A stretch of 64,000 nt of DNA from Epiperipatus broadwayi (GCA_028023455.1 JAQFVV010000277.1:498001-562000); one strand, 5' to 3'; counted from the first letter of the stretch, positions 34,370-47,192 are shown. Numbers and translations: made by a program. The notes: generated from the sequence alone by a model not told the origin.

Positions 34370-34482
34370 GAATAGTAGGAGATTGGCAGGCTCATTCATA
34401 AAAGTTCTTGGATTTAAACTGAGTCTATCACTTTCAATGCCCAAATGTGAGCTCAGAATGATTAGTTATTTGATTATACACA
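34370..34482 (+). repeat. Family C SINE fragment
   Basis: 'GAGTCTATCACTTTCAATGC' and 'TTAGTTATTTGATTAT' match the 3' half of the family. It ends at the start of the mariner-like segment. Confidence 0.5.
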
Positions 34483-34483
34483 G

Positions 34484-34990
34484 TGTGTTCCAGAAAAAAG
34501 GTGCCTTCCTATAGAACAACCTTTTAATCAATGCTTACGCATCATCTTATTTTAACAATTCACTAAAAAAATTTTAAGACATTCTTACAACTGGATCACA
34601 ACTTACAGCATAAAATATGACAGTGTGTTTTATGCTTTCATAGACCATCTTCAATGCTTTCTCTGCCTCCACAAAATCTTGCAAACCACTTGAAAATAAT
34701 CTCACAATTCATGCCTTCATTTCCAGACACAGTTAACGTTATTTCAAACATCTCAAAACCAATTTTGATCAATTTAAAACAAAATTTAATGTTAGCTCTT
34801 TGTTTTTTCAAGACCTAAGATATGAAACACAGTCATATTTTACATCATAACTTATGGTCCAGATATGCTAGCACTTTAAAAATCTTGTGGGAACAGCTGA
34901 ACTATGTTGATACATACATTGATTCAGAGATAGCAGTTTAGGCAGTTTGGCAAGAGAACCGATCAGCTTTTCACTGGGACAGAATCCTTC
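34484..34990 (-). pseudogene. Mariner-like transposase N-terminal relic
   Basis: Minus-strand translation around 34780-34635 gives KIGFEMFEITLTVSGNEG followed by CEIIFKWFARFCGGRESIED. This is the helix-turn-helix region of mariner transposases, in which 'FEWFxRFKxGRESxED' is typical. A stop follows directly, and the DD(34)D catalytic core is not recognisable. The left edge ('CAGTGTGTTCCAGAAAAAAG') may be an inverted-repeat end. A related relic lies at 22745-23245. Confidence 0.7.
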
Positions 34991-35578
34991 AATATTCTCA
35001 CTAATATATCAGTGGTATAGGTATTTGTTTTCATGTGATTTCTTAACTATGTTAGATTGCATTTTTTTGTGAGCATCGGCAGAAAAAACTCTTCCAAGTT
35101 ATACAGATATTCACACATAATAAACATAATTAGGATGGAAACAGATACTTTTGTATGTAAAAGAATAAAAACAAACTAATTACATAAATTCTAAAAAAGC
35201 TTAATTATTTATCAGCAAAACGTTACTCTTAATGGTATGTTATAGTAAAAGAAACAGTTGGAATGTATATGTGGGCTAATGATTAATAGTTGATAAATGT
35301 TGACTATTTTTAACACCTCTCTGTTAATATAAACATTTGAAGTTATTTATCATTGAAAGGGTTATGTTGACATGAGATATAATGAATTGGTAATTATTTT
35401 AGTTTATAATTGTTCTCATGGCAAATAGCAAACTAAAAAGTGGTGTTTGCAAGCAATTTTGTTTCTGTTTTTAAAAAATAATTGCAAAACCTCAAGGGGG
35501 GGGAATAAATAATCAACAATTTTTAATAAAACAACCTTATATACATCCGCATACATGTACACCTATGCACATGTGTAT
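34991..35578. other. AT-rich spacer
   Basis: Nothing recognised; contains a short G run near 35497. Confidence 0.3.
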
Positions 35579-36160
35579 CATCATCAACTATTATCAATCC
35601 ACTGCAGGATCTCTCTAAGTTCAATCCATCTTTTCCTATCTTTAGCTTCTCTTCTCCACACCACCCCTGCACACTTTCTTATTTCATCCATCCATCTCCC
35701 ATGTGGTCTCTTTCTGGGTCTTTTACAATCTCTTGGAATCCAGTTTAAGATTTCAGTTGTCCATCTATTATCATCTCTTCTAGCAATATGTCCAGTCTAA
35801 CTCCACTTCAGTCTTTTAATTTTTTCAATGAGGTCAGTAACACCTGTTTGTTCTCCTACCCATATATTGTGTTTTCAATCTCTTCTTGTTACTCCCAACA
35901 TGCATCTCTCCATACTTCTTTGAGTGGTCTGAAGTCTCTGTATTGCTCTCCTATTAAATGTCCAAGTCTCAGATCCATAAGTAAGAACTGGTAAAACACA
36001 TTTATTAAAAACCTTCCTTTTCAAACACATAGACATATTTCCTTTTAATATCAAGTTATTTCTATCAAAAGCACTCCAAACAAGTTTAATTCTATGGTTA
36101 TTGTCATCCATTATGCTTTCATCTGTATTAATAATCTGACCAAGATATTTGTATATGTAT
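35579..36160 (-). pseudogene. RTE-type LINE 3' end, 5'-truncated
   Basis: The minus strand encodes a 78-residue open stretch (35875-36111) with WSAFDRNNLILKGNM, KRKVFNKCVLPVLTYGSETW and MERCMLGVTRRD, then the WSWAGHIARRDD-type and WMDEIRK-type parts in another frame. It ends in a short (ATG) tail at 35579. The sequence differs from the 38151-38803 copy by few substitutions. Truncated upstream, so no endonuclease or polymerase core. Confidence 0.9.
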
Positions 36161-37362
36161 ATATAAATATTGAAATGATGGAAGTTTGATATGCTGCTAA
36201 TATCAGAGCACCAGCCTTCTTTATCAAACTATCAGTAAACTTAAAATGGCTATTTATATATAATACCCCCCTTTCTTATAGTAATAGCTGATTTAATAAA
36301 TGATTTTATTTAGAGTAGATTTCAAAACATTCAGGTATTATTAATTTTTTTTCAATACAAAGTTGGTTTAAGTAATGTCACATCATATTATTATTTTACA
36401 CTTACTATTAGTTTGATAAAAAAAAGGCTAACATTTTGTTATTAGCAAGATATGAAAGTTTTACTACCTTCATATTTACATCTGGCTTATGCTGCTATAG
36501 TTATTTGTCTATTTTATGTTTGACTACAAATTTTTCTTTCACGAATGATTTTAATATCAGTAGAAATTAGTGCATCCATGTGAAATTGCACTAAAAAAGA
36601 TTGTTACATATAACTCTGATTTGAAGTTTGGTCTAAATAATATCACTAATCAAACTACTCATCTCTGTAAGAGCAGGTGGAGATGTGCATAGATGGTCAA
36701 TGATCATTTTATATTTACTATGAAGAAAACTGGTACTTTGGGATTACAGATGTGTAGTGGTTTGATCACTTCATCATTTACATTTGGATGCAATGCTGAA
36801 TTTAGGTGTTTATTTCATGTGCATATATATATATATATTTCTTAAATATAAAGTACCCACTGTATATAAGGGATTTCTTAATTTCCCCATGTTTTTCTGT
36901 ATTGCATTTCAAAACTTATTTCTGGATTTCAATGTTACATTATTCCTAAATAACTTAATATTTTTTACACACACATACCCACACACTCACATATATATAT
37001 ATATGTTCAACCTTTTAATAGCTTTAATTGTTTGTGGGTTGTCCTGTTAATCATGTTATTGTTGTATTTCTTATGAAAATCTTTAGATAACAATCCTTTG
37101 CCATTTAATATCCAAATATTCTCTCTTCATTAAAAAAAATTAGGGCAGACACAGGGCAATAAAGAAAAAAGTACCCTAGCCATTTGGGAAAATTTCTTAT
37201 TGTTTTACTCTCTAGCTACAAATAGCTAAATGTCTATTTAGCAACTAATAATTGCATGACGACAAATATATTCATAGCTGGCTATGGGCCAGCAATTTGA
37301 AAAACATCTGGTTTTATGAGTCTTGGAATTGAGAACACTAATCTCTGTACCATGCCTTGTGT
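36161..37362. other. AT-rich spacer
   Basis: No feature recognised. (TA)n tracts near 36825 and 36991. The 88-codon frame at 36784-37050 includes translated microsatellite and has no motif. Confidence 0.3.
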
Positions 37363-37490
37363 GGTTTAATGCAGTGGTGGAGAACCAAATTATGAAGATT
37401 AAGGTATTGATCTTCACCTAATTCTGTCACTTCCATTGCTCAAATTTCTTACGAACCCTTGAGCAATAAACTGTTTAATTATTATTTTTA
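37363..37490 (+). repeat. Family C SINE
   Basis: The head 'TTTAATGCAGTGGTGGAGAA' is followed by 'AATTCTGTCACTTCCATTGC' and 'CCTTGAGCAATAAACTGTTT', then a T-rich tail. Confidence 0.65.
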
Positions 37491-37744
37491 CCTCTATAAT
37501 ATGATTTATATTTTATATGTGCTCACCAAACATGCATAGGATTTTGTTTTTAATTAGCTAACCCATAATCAACCAAAGCCATTCAATTACCAGTCAGTAA
37601 ATGGATATCGAATTATCTTTAATTAGTGGGTAAAAATAAGAGGGATAAATCTTAAACCTTCACTCGTTTCTTTGCACTTACTTTATGGAAATTTGGTGGA
37701 GGAGCTTTATCCTACAAAAAAGGTATTCAAAACTATCTTACTAC

Positions 37745-37775
37745 TTCACCACACACACACACACACATACACACA
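37745..37775 (+). repeat. (AC)n microsatellite
   Basis: About 15 CA units with one interruption, next to a TGTGTCC motif. Confidence 0.8.
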
Positions 37776-37974
37776 CAAAGTGTGTCCACTAAATTTTTCA
37801 TTATTTTATGTTTTTTGTTTTGGTTATTTTTAAAAATTCTTTATGTGGCTTTAGTTCAATTGAAGAGAGCTGAACTCAAAAACTAAAGGTTGCCCAACCT
37901 AACATTTCTGGTGCTTAAAGTGTCACATAATCTTACAAGTGAGTAAACAATTAATTACTTTTATTTTTGTGTTT

Positions 37975-38100
37975 GTGGGTTAGTGCAGTGGTAAAAGATT
38001 TGACATCTAACGCTATCTAAATTGAAGTCCAACCTCTTTTGGTGTTCGAATGTCACATGATTTGAACAATCAGCGATTTGATTATTACTTAACATTAACA
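37975..38100 (+). repeat. Family C SINE
   Basis: 'GGGTTAGTGCAGTGGTAAAA' is a good A-box-type head. It continues 'GGTGTTCGAATGTCACATGA' and ends with 'GATTTGATTATTACTT'. Confidence 0.65.
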
Positions 38101-38150
38101 TAGATAAATAAATGCAGAACCTACACTCCTGTATATATATATATATAGGT

Positions 38151-38803
38151 AATGTTTAATAGATTTTCTCAAAATATGAAAATAAGGATTGATTATGATG
38201 AATTAGAAGAAGTTAACATTACAAATATCTTGGGCAGATTATTAATACAGATGGAAACATAATGGATGAAATTAATCATAGAATTAAACTTGGTTGGAGT
38301 GCTTTTGGTAGAAATAACTTGATACTAAAAGGAAATATGCCTATGTGTTTGAAAAGAACGTTTTTTAATAAATGTGTTTTGCCAGTTCTTACTTACGGAT
38401 CTGAGACTTGGACACTTAATAGAAGAGCAATACAGAGACTTCAGACCACTCAAAGAAGTATGGAGAGATGCATGTTGGGAGTAACAAGAAGAGATTGAAA
38501 ATGCAAGGTATGGGTAAGAGTACAAACAGGTGTTACTGACCTCATTGAAAAAATTAAAAGCTGAAGTGGAGTTGGGCTGGACATATTGCTAGAAGAGATG
38601 ATAATAGATGGACAATTGAAATTTTAAACTGGATTCCAAGAGATTGTAAAAGACCCAGAAATGGACCACATGTGAGATGGATGGATGAAATAAGAAAGTG
38701 TGCAGTGGTGATGTGGAGAAGAGAAGCTAAAGATAGGAAAAGATGGATTGAACTTGGAGAGACCTTCATCCTGCAGTGGATTAATAATGGTTGATGATGA
38801 TGA
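38151..38803 (+). pseudogene. RTE-type LINE 3' end, 5'-truncated
   Basis: The plus strand reads from the equivalent of FNRFSQNMKIR through a 78-residue open stretch (38262-38498) with MDEINHRIKLGWSAFGRN, KCVLPVLTYGSETWTLNRR and MERCMLGVTRRD. A frameshift then leads into KLKWSWAGHIARRDDNRW and WMDEIRKCAV. It ends with (ATG)n at 38791-38803, and both ends abut (TA)n tracts. This is the best preserved 3' end of the family here; the minus-strand frames are shadows. Confidence 0.9.
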
Positions 38804-38879
38804 TATATATATATAGGTTAAGGCTATAGGATAAACAAGCCATGCAACTACTCTTTAATAACTTAGTTTTAAATAATAA

Positions 38880-39000
38880 ATAATCGAACCGTTTATTGCT
38901 CGGGAGTTCATATCAAATTCGAGCATCGAAGGTTCGGAGCGGAGCCGCGATCTACGGACTTTAAACTCAGATTCCGTATTCTATCATACCTCCGAATCAT
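38880..39000 (-). repeat. Family C SINE, least decayed
   Basis: On the minus strand it runs 'GAATACGGAATCTGAGTTTA', 'AGATCGCGGCTCCGCTCCGA', then 'GAACTCCCGAGCAATAAACG' and 'GTTCGATTATTTA'. CpG sites survive, which marks it as a younger copy of this family. Confidence 0.7.
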
Positions 39001-39599
39001 CAGGATACGACATAGTTTATATAAATATATGCGTATATAAAAATCACATAGTTTTTATAAATATACCACCGCTTATAAACGCACAAATCTATAAACTAAT
39101 GTGCGCAAGCACTTAAAATATATAAAGAATTTAGAACCTATATTAGTGCAAAAGTGAATGACAATACAAAGTATTGAACTTAAAAACACTTTTTTTTATT
39201 ATTATTAAAAGTAGAGAAAAAAACTCGGTTTCCATGTTAACCATAAAAACATCACATTATTTGGTTCATCTATTATCCATCTTGTCAATGGATCATTTGA
39301 GCAGAGATTTATTCTTCTGGTATTTCAATTCTAAACAGATCACTGGTAAAGATAATGGAAATAAAAATCAATGAAGCTGGCATTCATTAGTTTTATCAGC
39401 TGACTCTTGGAATTTATCTAGAAGAGAAATAATACTGTTAGATTTTTTAACTATGTATATATTTCTATTGAGAATATTAGATTATAATTTGTCTAGTCAT
39501 TATTACTGATCTTTTTTAAAAGTAAAATTGTTTTTTTTTTAAAGGTGGGGGTGGGGGGAGGGGTCTCAAATATATAAAGAACAACAGAATTTTATCCAT
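39001..39599. other. AT-rich spacer
   Basis: Nothing recognised. A G-rich run ('GGTGGGGGTGGGGGGAGGGG') lies near 39544-39563. Confidence 0.3.
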
Positions 39600-39720
39600 C
39601 TGGCGTAAATATATTCCCTCGGAAGATCCATCTCAAACTCTGTCAATTAGAACGTTCGAATGCCATAAGAGATCCCAAACGACAAACCATTTGATTATTC
39701 TTTGTTACAAACAAAGTCTT
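39600..39720 (+). repeat. Family C SINE fragment
   Basis: 'AACTCTGTCAATTAGAACGT', 'TCGAATGCCATAAGAGATCC' and 'ACAAACCATTTGATTATT' match the conserved 3' part. Confidence 0.5.
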
Positions 39721-39779
39721 ATTCCTGTATTTAGTAATAACGAGCTTTATTCCAGGCTTAGAAATTTATCAACCAGGAG

Positions 39780-39960
39780 CAATTATTTACACCCTATTCT
39801 ACAGACATCCAGTATAAGTTAGAATAATCGATGGATATCAGAAGCTGTACTGCTATAAAATCATCAGCTCCAGACTGATCTCTGGCTTTTGCCTTCCTCT
39901 GTAATTACTCAAGCTTACAGCAGTTGGTTTTAGAGTAGAGTGATAATAACTGCTTGAAAG
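39780..39960 (+). repeat. Family B-related copy
   Basis: 'TACTGCTATAAAATCATCAG' and 'TCTGGCTTTTGCCTTCCTCT' match the copies at 30310-30620. Confidence 0.5.
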
Positions 39961-41007
39961 CAGAGAGGTAACCATATAAGAGATCTTGTGATGTTATTGT
40001 TTGGTAATAACCTTCCTAGCTGAAGGATACAAAGAGCCATTATTGTAGAGCTGAGATCTTTAAAATATATAAAAACTGGCATAATGTCTGATGTATATTA
40101 CCATGAAAGACACAACCTGTGTTTAATACATTAAGATGCTTTTTAAGTTCAGGTTATTAGCATGAATAGCATACAAGACTAAAGAGTGTCTGCTAGATAT
40201 ATAAGAGTATTAATTCCAGCTTCAACTTCTAGTTGCTTTTGAGAAAGACAAAAATCTGTAACTGGTCTAAAAGACACTGATTTTAAAGCATCATACCCAT
40301 TTAGTGTCCATCGAGTACTCAAATTCACAGTAGATGTCTCTAGATTAAGATAAAAGTAACTCCTCTTTTGGAAGCATATAAGTATTTAAGAGGTCATGTG
40401 ATCTTGATAAATTTATCATCATATACTGACAGCCACATGAATGTGAGTACAACTGTTCTAACTCCAGAAGTAAAAAAAAAAAACAAAGAGAAAAGAAAAT
40501 GAATAACGTAGTTTGGAATACTGTTTTTTTAAACTTCTTATCAGATTTTACTTTTTGAAAGACTTTAATGTCTTGTTTAATTATACTGCTCCAATGTATT
40601 CAATTTTGGGCATTCGTCCAGTGAAAGCAATCATTATTGCACCTCCTTATAATGTCATTGAGATAATCTTTATAATAAAACAGGACCTATCTCCTTCCTT
40701 CCCTTTAAAAAGGCTGTTGCTACTCATTTAATTCACATATCTAGTCCAATGACTATATCCTTGCATTAAGAAATATAACATCATTTCCAAAAAGCTGAAA
40801 AGCATATCAGTTGCATTTATTTTATTAATTATTAAAGAAATACTGCTTTTAATCCTATCAAAGATATTCATCCTATGAACTGCAACTTAACAAATGTCAT
40901 GATCTAATAATGTGTATATTTGTTGCAATAGAGATTAAGACAAATTGAAAAAAAGTATACCCTTTTCTGTTTTTTATATACCATTTCTACATCTACTTAT
41001 GTAGTAG
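39961..41007. other. AT-rich spacer
   Basis: No feature recognised. The 72-codon frame at 40513-40731 has no motif. Confidence 0.3.
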
Positions 41008-41009
41008 GT

Positions 41010-41480
41010 CAGGGATCGGCTACTTTTTTAACATGAAAAGCCATTTATCCCGATGAAAAAAAAAAACTAAAAGAGCCACAAATGAGGAGATGAAAAATGT
41101 GGATTTCTGATTGGTTGTTTGTATTAAACATTTGTGTTAGTGATAGAACATAACAGAATCAGTGAACATGTAATGAAATATTTTTAAAAACATATAAACA
41201 AAAACAGAAAATCACATTGGCAGTTTGATGTATTCATAACTTTCTGTTATTTAAACATTTATCATTTACAGTAATTATTATTTCATAAATTATGCAGAAA
41301 CCAAGGAACAATGTAGAAAAGTGCACTTTTCCACACCCAGAATCATGAAAATATTTATTTATAAATTTTAAGTAAAAATAACAAATGTATTTATGTTTAT
41401 TATGATAGAAAAACCACAAGATTGTCGTCAAAAAGATGTATGTGACTCATAAGCTGCATGCTTCTGAACCCATATACCTT
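41010..41480. mobile_element. Possible hAT-type non-autonomous remnant
   Basis: The left end 'CAGGGATCGGCTACTTTTTT' with 'AAAAGAGCCACAAATGA', and the right end 'ATGTGACTCATAAGCTGCAT', echo the CAGGGGT...GAGCCAC / GTGGCTC...GCCGC terminal layout of many hAT elements. No transposase is seen between them. The identification rests only on these end motifs and is tentative. Confidence 0.3.
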
Positions 41481-42007
41481 AGTGAAAAGTTCTAGTACCA
41501 CTCATTATACAATTCTTTAAACTGATTGTTGGTTCATTGGAAACTAATTGTTATATCCTTACAGAAGATTTTTAAGTTCATATTGAAATGATGGTTGATA
41601 TTAACTGCAGTTGGTACTATTACATACAACATGATGGAAAATAACTTAAGTTGCATTAGTGAAACTTGAGATTTAATATGCCTTTGGGGAACCATAAGGC
41701 TATATAGAAAGTAAAACATTCTTTAAATAGTCTACTTACAAGCTAAGGACTCTCTTAACACTTTGTAGACCATAGTGAAAGATTTTTTGCTATCTGTGAT
41801 TTTCAAATCCTTTGCATATGATCTTAATCATGTTAGAAATATTTAGTTTGACTCATAAATGCTTATAAGATACATCAATATGCAAAAAAGATATGTCTGA
41901 TAAGATATTAGTAATTGAACATATTGGTAATACTGATTTTTTTTAATATTCTATATTCTTTCACTTTTTTGCATATTTATTTTAAATAAAACAAGAAATT
42001 AAGCTAT
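41481..42007. other. AT-rich spacer
   Basis: Nothing recognised. Confidence 0.3.
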
Positions 42008-42268
42008 AATGAATAATATTTCTGTAATGCAATGTTTACTACACTGCTCTCACATAAGTTAGGGACTAATTTCTATCCATTTTTGAAACTTTGTGGAGAG
42101 ATGTAATCATAAACGTAAACCTAAGATATGTGAAAAGATCTTTTTCACATATCTTAGGTTATATGTTTATGATTACATCCCTCAACAAAGTGTTAAAGGT
42201 ATATAGAAATCAGTCCCTAACTTGTGTTAGAGTGGTGTAGTGAACATTACATTACAGAAATATTCATT
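42008..42268. repeat. Family D palindromic element, full length
   Basis: About 260 bp with two arms that are nearly exact inverted copies. The ends are 'AATAATATTTCTGTAATGCA' and 'TTACATTACAGAAATATTCA'. The arms meet at 'TGTGAAAAGATCTTTTTCACA'-like sequence near 42140, so there is almost no loop. Non-coding. Confidence 0.9.
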
Positions 42269-42353
42269 GTTGGATAATCTCTACCCTAATGTATGACTAA
42301 TGTATTCATAAAAGTGATTTGTGTCCAAAGTTGTGAGGCAGTAAGTTTGCAAT

Positions 42354-42820
<467 letters not shown>

Positions 42821-42837
42821 ATATATATACTAAAAAT

Positions 42838-42950
42838 GATAAAGATATGTGTAAGAGATTGTGGTCTGGGCAAGCTGATGGGTTCTGGCTCAGTACAAGA
42901 TATAGATCTTGGGGAGCATACATCTTTTTCACGTCTTTGGTCACATGTTT
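42838..42950 (-). repeat. Partial family A copy
   Basis: 'TGTGGTCTGGGCAAGCTGAT' and 'GGGTTCTGGCTCAGTACAAG' match one arm of the family A palindromes. It is joined directly to a family D half-copy. Confidence 0.55.
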
Positions 42951-42954
42951 TTGA

Positions 42955-43058
42955 TTACACCCCTCCTCAAGGTGTTAAAAATGGATAGAAACCAATCCCT
43001 ATTTTGCGTGAGAGTGTTGTAGTGAACATTTAACTACAGAAATATTATTCATTATAGA
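42955..43058. repeat. Family D half-copy
   Basis: 'AAAATGGATAGAAACCAATC' and 'GTGAACATTTAACTACAGAA' match the right half of 42008-42268. Confidence 0.7.
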
Positions 43059-43934
43059 ATAATCTCTGAATGTCTAATAAAAGTTATTAAAGAAATTGTG
43101 CTTTTAACAATATTTTCACCATACAGTAGCCTTAAAACTATAATTTTTTTATTGTTATTTTACCTTTTTTTTTTTACGCGTGTACATTAGACTTATATTG
43201 ATGTTTATATATATACACACATAAAAATCTTTTTATTTTTTAACCCCCTCCCTTTATTTTGTAAACTATTTAATATGACTGTGTTTGTATATATAGTATA
43301 CTGTATATATCTTAATAGCATGCTATTAAAATATTACACAATCCCCATTAATAAATTAATGAAAATTGTCCTTTCTTTTCTTTCTTTTCAAAAATTATAC
43401 GATTGATATAAAATAAAAACAAGTTCTTAAAAGTAGGAGTGAAAGAATTTTTTTTTATGATAATTTTTTTTTATGATAATTATATATCATTATATTTTTA
43501 TTCTTTAAAATATATTTTTAAAAATATATTTATTTGCAGTTTTATTTAATTTTTATGTACTGAGTTGTTATGGTAAACTCAAATTTATTGATCGGTGTTG
43601 AATATATGTTTTAATATTAACAAATTCTTATTTTTAAAAAATAATTAAAAAAATATTTTATTTAAATATATATATATTGTTGATCAATAAAATATAAGTT
43701 TACGTTACAACTCAATATATAAAAATTAAATAAATATATAAAATTAAGAGTGTTTGAATAACTCATCTGACTTGTAAAAATTAATAAATGTATAAAAATA
43801 TAGAAAATTTTGAAGAATAAAAATATAAAGATATATATATTATACGTATGCACGTACATTTATTATTTAATAGATTTAAAAAAACAGGTACATATAAAAG
43901 TACAGAATGTATTATAATACACAACAAAAAAACA
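43059..43934. other. Very AT-rich spacer
   Basis: Poly-T runs and (TA)n. Nothing recognised. Confidence 0.3.
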
Positions 43935-44095
43935 AATAAGGTTATTATAAATTTATTAAACGCACATTAATTACACATTGATTACGTAAGTAATATTTAC
44001 TGAGGCTATAACCTCGATAATATGCGTATAAAATGCGATAGTAGGGACCTCTACAGGTGTTTTAACCACAAGCTTACACTATGGAAGAAAAGAAG
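43935..44095 (+). repeat. Family G terminal sequence
   Basis: 'GTAATATTTACTGAGGCTAT' and 'GTAGGGACCTCTACAGGTGT' match the ends of the element at 11703-12112. It is preceded by the same 'TTTATTAAACGCACATTAAT'-type outer end. Only one end is recognisable here. Confidence 0.65.
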
Positions 44096-44380
44096 GTTAT
44101 TGTGTCTTTGTGTAATAAACCAAAAAATATTGAATATAAAATTGTATTTTATTACTATTAAGAAGTCTAACAGGTAGCCAAAACTCAAAAACCTCTTAAT
44201 AAAAAGCACTATTAAAAATTTAAGATGAAGTATAATAATTTTCTGTTTTATATTGGTATTTTAATACTTCCAGTGTGGACATTTTTTTGGCATTTTTTAT
44301 TAAAAAATACTAAAATAGTTTATTTGTGTGTGTTGGAGGAAAAATTTAAATATGTATTGCAATTTATATATATCTTTACA

Positions 44381-44566
44381 AGTATAGAGGATTTGAATTC
44401 AGATTTTCAAGCATCCTTCAACTATCCACACTATCTCATACAACTGATACACATGACCACACACATGTAGAAAAGATTATGTGTGTGGTCATGTGTATCA
44501 GTTGTATGAGATAGTGTGGATAGTTGAAGGACGCTTGAAAATCTGAGTTCAAATCCTCTATACTTA
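44381..44566. repeat. Family A palindrome, short form
   Basis: Two arms of about 85 bp are near-perfect inverted copies ('CTATCTCATACAACTGATAC' and 'GTATCAGTTGTATGAGATAG') around a loop of about 12 bp. It consists of the outer ends of family A only, so the interior has been lost. The plus frame at 44225-44470 overlaps it by chance. Confidence 0.9.
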
Positions 44567-44634
44567 CAATTAAGCTCCCAGGTTTGTGAAGACTGCCTGG
44601 TTTTCAAATATTTATTATATATCTTTACAAGTAA

Positions 44635-45010
44635 TTAAAGGGGATTTAAACCCAGACTTTCAAGCTCCTTTCAGTTATCCACACCATCTTATACACCTGA
44701 TATACATGACCACACACTTGTGAAAAAGATAAATGATCTCCAGTATACATATTTTGTGCTGAATCAGCACTCATCAGTTGATCCAGATCATCATCATCTC
44801 CCACATGTATATATATAATCAGTGCTCAGCTTATATTAAGAAAATCTCCAAACTTTAATGGACAGGCTCCAATCTTCTCCATTCTCCAACTCTTCAGCCT
44901 TCCATATCATTGAAAATATGATGTTGGTATGTTCAATGCCCTGGGTTGCCAATTTTGATGGTCATACCATGTTGACCATAAGTCATTCTGACTTCTCATA
45001 TGTAGAACCT
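44635..45010 (+). repeat. Family A half-element with centre
   Basis: Starts 'GGGGATTTAAACCCAGACTT' and passes through 'AATCAGCACTCATCAGTTGA' and 'TGGACAGGCTCCAATCTTCT'. It ends in the central region containing 'ACCATGTTGACC', which also occurs inverted at 16240-16320. Only one arm is present. Confidence 0.7.
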
Positions 45011-47192
45011 TAGAACCATTTAAATATGCACAAGAGGGATGGAAATAATTTTTAAATTATTTTTTTAAGAAAAGATGTAGGTAATTAATTAAAAAGTAAA
45101 TATTATTACGACTTTACCTATAAAACTATAAATAATGTTATGATTGCAGACTTATATGTACAAAATAAATTTAAACATGTATTTTATTAATTTATTTAAT
45201 GTTATATATATATTAAAATTGTAAATAAAAACAAACCTTATTTGCCTTTTTAACTTCCTTCACAAATTAGCTTCATGAATGGCATTCATTAATTTACTGT
45301 CTTCCCATATATATATTGTAACCATATATTTTAGTATAAAATATAATAATTAATGTAACTGGTACAAAAATTTCCCTGTCTTCTTTTGGTGATTTGATTG
45401 GCTTGATTTGCACTTTGAACAGATTACTCTCTCATATTCAAAATAATTTATTAGAGAGAATGGGTAATATCTTGCCTTACTTGTTGTCTATATTATTTTA
45501 ATAAATTTAAATTGCTTCTTTCCATATACTAATTCATATCAAAATGTTTAACTTTTTAAAAATTGGACAACACATTAAATTTAGTAAAATATTATTAAAA
45601 ATAATAATAATTTTTATTTGTTTAAAATGGTCTTAAAAATTATTTCCATTGAATTAAAAAAAAAAAACCATTTGTTCAACTAAATTTAATTATTAAAAAT
45701 AAATACAGTAATTACGTATGCGTTTCAATGTAAAAAAGAAAGGAGCGCGAATTAAAAAAAAAGATCGTCTGATAGTGCTGCTTTTGGAGGGAGAAAGAAA
45801 AGAAAATGGTAAAAGGCAAATGGTGTAAATATGATAAGCTTATTTTAAAATAGTTAACAAGTAAACGAATTACCACAAAGTTTTCTATAAACGTAAAAAT
45901 AACATAGTGGTATTTAATAATAAGATGAATTGCTAAATTTAAAAGTCTGTTCAAGTCGGCTAGCCAGGTGGATCAAATCGCCAGTAATAATTTTCCAATA
46001 TTACATTTGAAATATGTGGAGCTTTCCAGTTTAAAAGCAGAATTAATTATAAGATTTTGGTATGTTTTAAAATATTTATTATTCTACAATTTGGAAAAAT
46101 TAAATAAGTATTTTAATTACAGAAGTTTTATAAATATGAAAATTTGCTTTTTAAAAAAGAAGAAGTTTAAATTAAAGTAAAATGTTAAAGTTATTAACAT
46201 AGTTTAATATTTCCGTTTATAATTTTAATAAAAAAATATAGTATTGATTGATATTTAACTTTGCAATGCCAGTAATATATTTGCTAGTTAATTTGTTTAC
46301 CATTTGGATAATAAAAACAGTCTTCAAATAATTAATCAAAGCTATTTTCTAATTTTATCGTCAGTTTGGAATGATTAAATTAATTGCTATAATTAGTGTT
46401 CCTAGATTTAAGCGTGGATAAATAAATATTAGCATGGATGTGATAAACTTGGAACAGTTTTAATAGAGAAATGTAGAAATTAATAACTTATGAAAAAACA
46501 TTTTCATTTAAACTCTGCGTGTCATGTTTGGAATTGTTTCGTGTTTATGGAGCCACGTAAAATCGTTAATCTAATAGTGCTTATAATAACTAATACAAAT
46601 GGATAAAATTACATGTATGGAATTCAACTATAATTGTAGCTATTACTTCGTATATTTATTGTTCGACACATCATACATGGATTTCACGGATCATATTTGT
46701 AGTTATAAAATGCTATACAATTTAATTTGTGATACACACACCTGCTAGATTTTATGTATTTGATGAATAATGCATTACTTTAATTTTATCGTTATATGAA
46801 CTTGCATGTGAAGTTCATAAGTTATATTTTATTAAGTTTAAATTAATAGGGGTTGAATAAAATACTTATTCAAGAGAATAGCGCTTGCGAAAAAGCTTGA
46901 AAAGTACTAAATGAATTTATGAGATGTATCAATTTTTCATGAGGTATTTTGTGAGTCTTTCCAGATTTCTATTCCTATACTAATATTACTTATATTATAT
47001 TACATATGTTTTATCTTAAGCAAGATAAGTTAGTACATTAGTTGTCCTGATTAGCGTAACATTTTATTATGCAAGAACCCACATTTGCTAAAATGTTAGT
47101 GTTTTCTGAATGGTCAGAATAACTGAGGAGGATGATTTTGCACTTTAATGTAAAGTAAATAGTAATGTTGTTTTATAATGTTAAAATGCATT
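45011..47192. other. Low-repeat AT-rich DNA, no gene recognised
   Basis: The start of the least repetitive part of the window. Frames at 45712-45954 (-) and 45968-46180 (+) are AT-driven and have no motif. It could be intergenic or intronic. Confidence 0.35.

Noticed and set aside
37745-37810. GTGTGTCC motif after (AC)n considered as a mariner inverted end
   Set aside because: No partner end or transposase similarity was found nearby.
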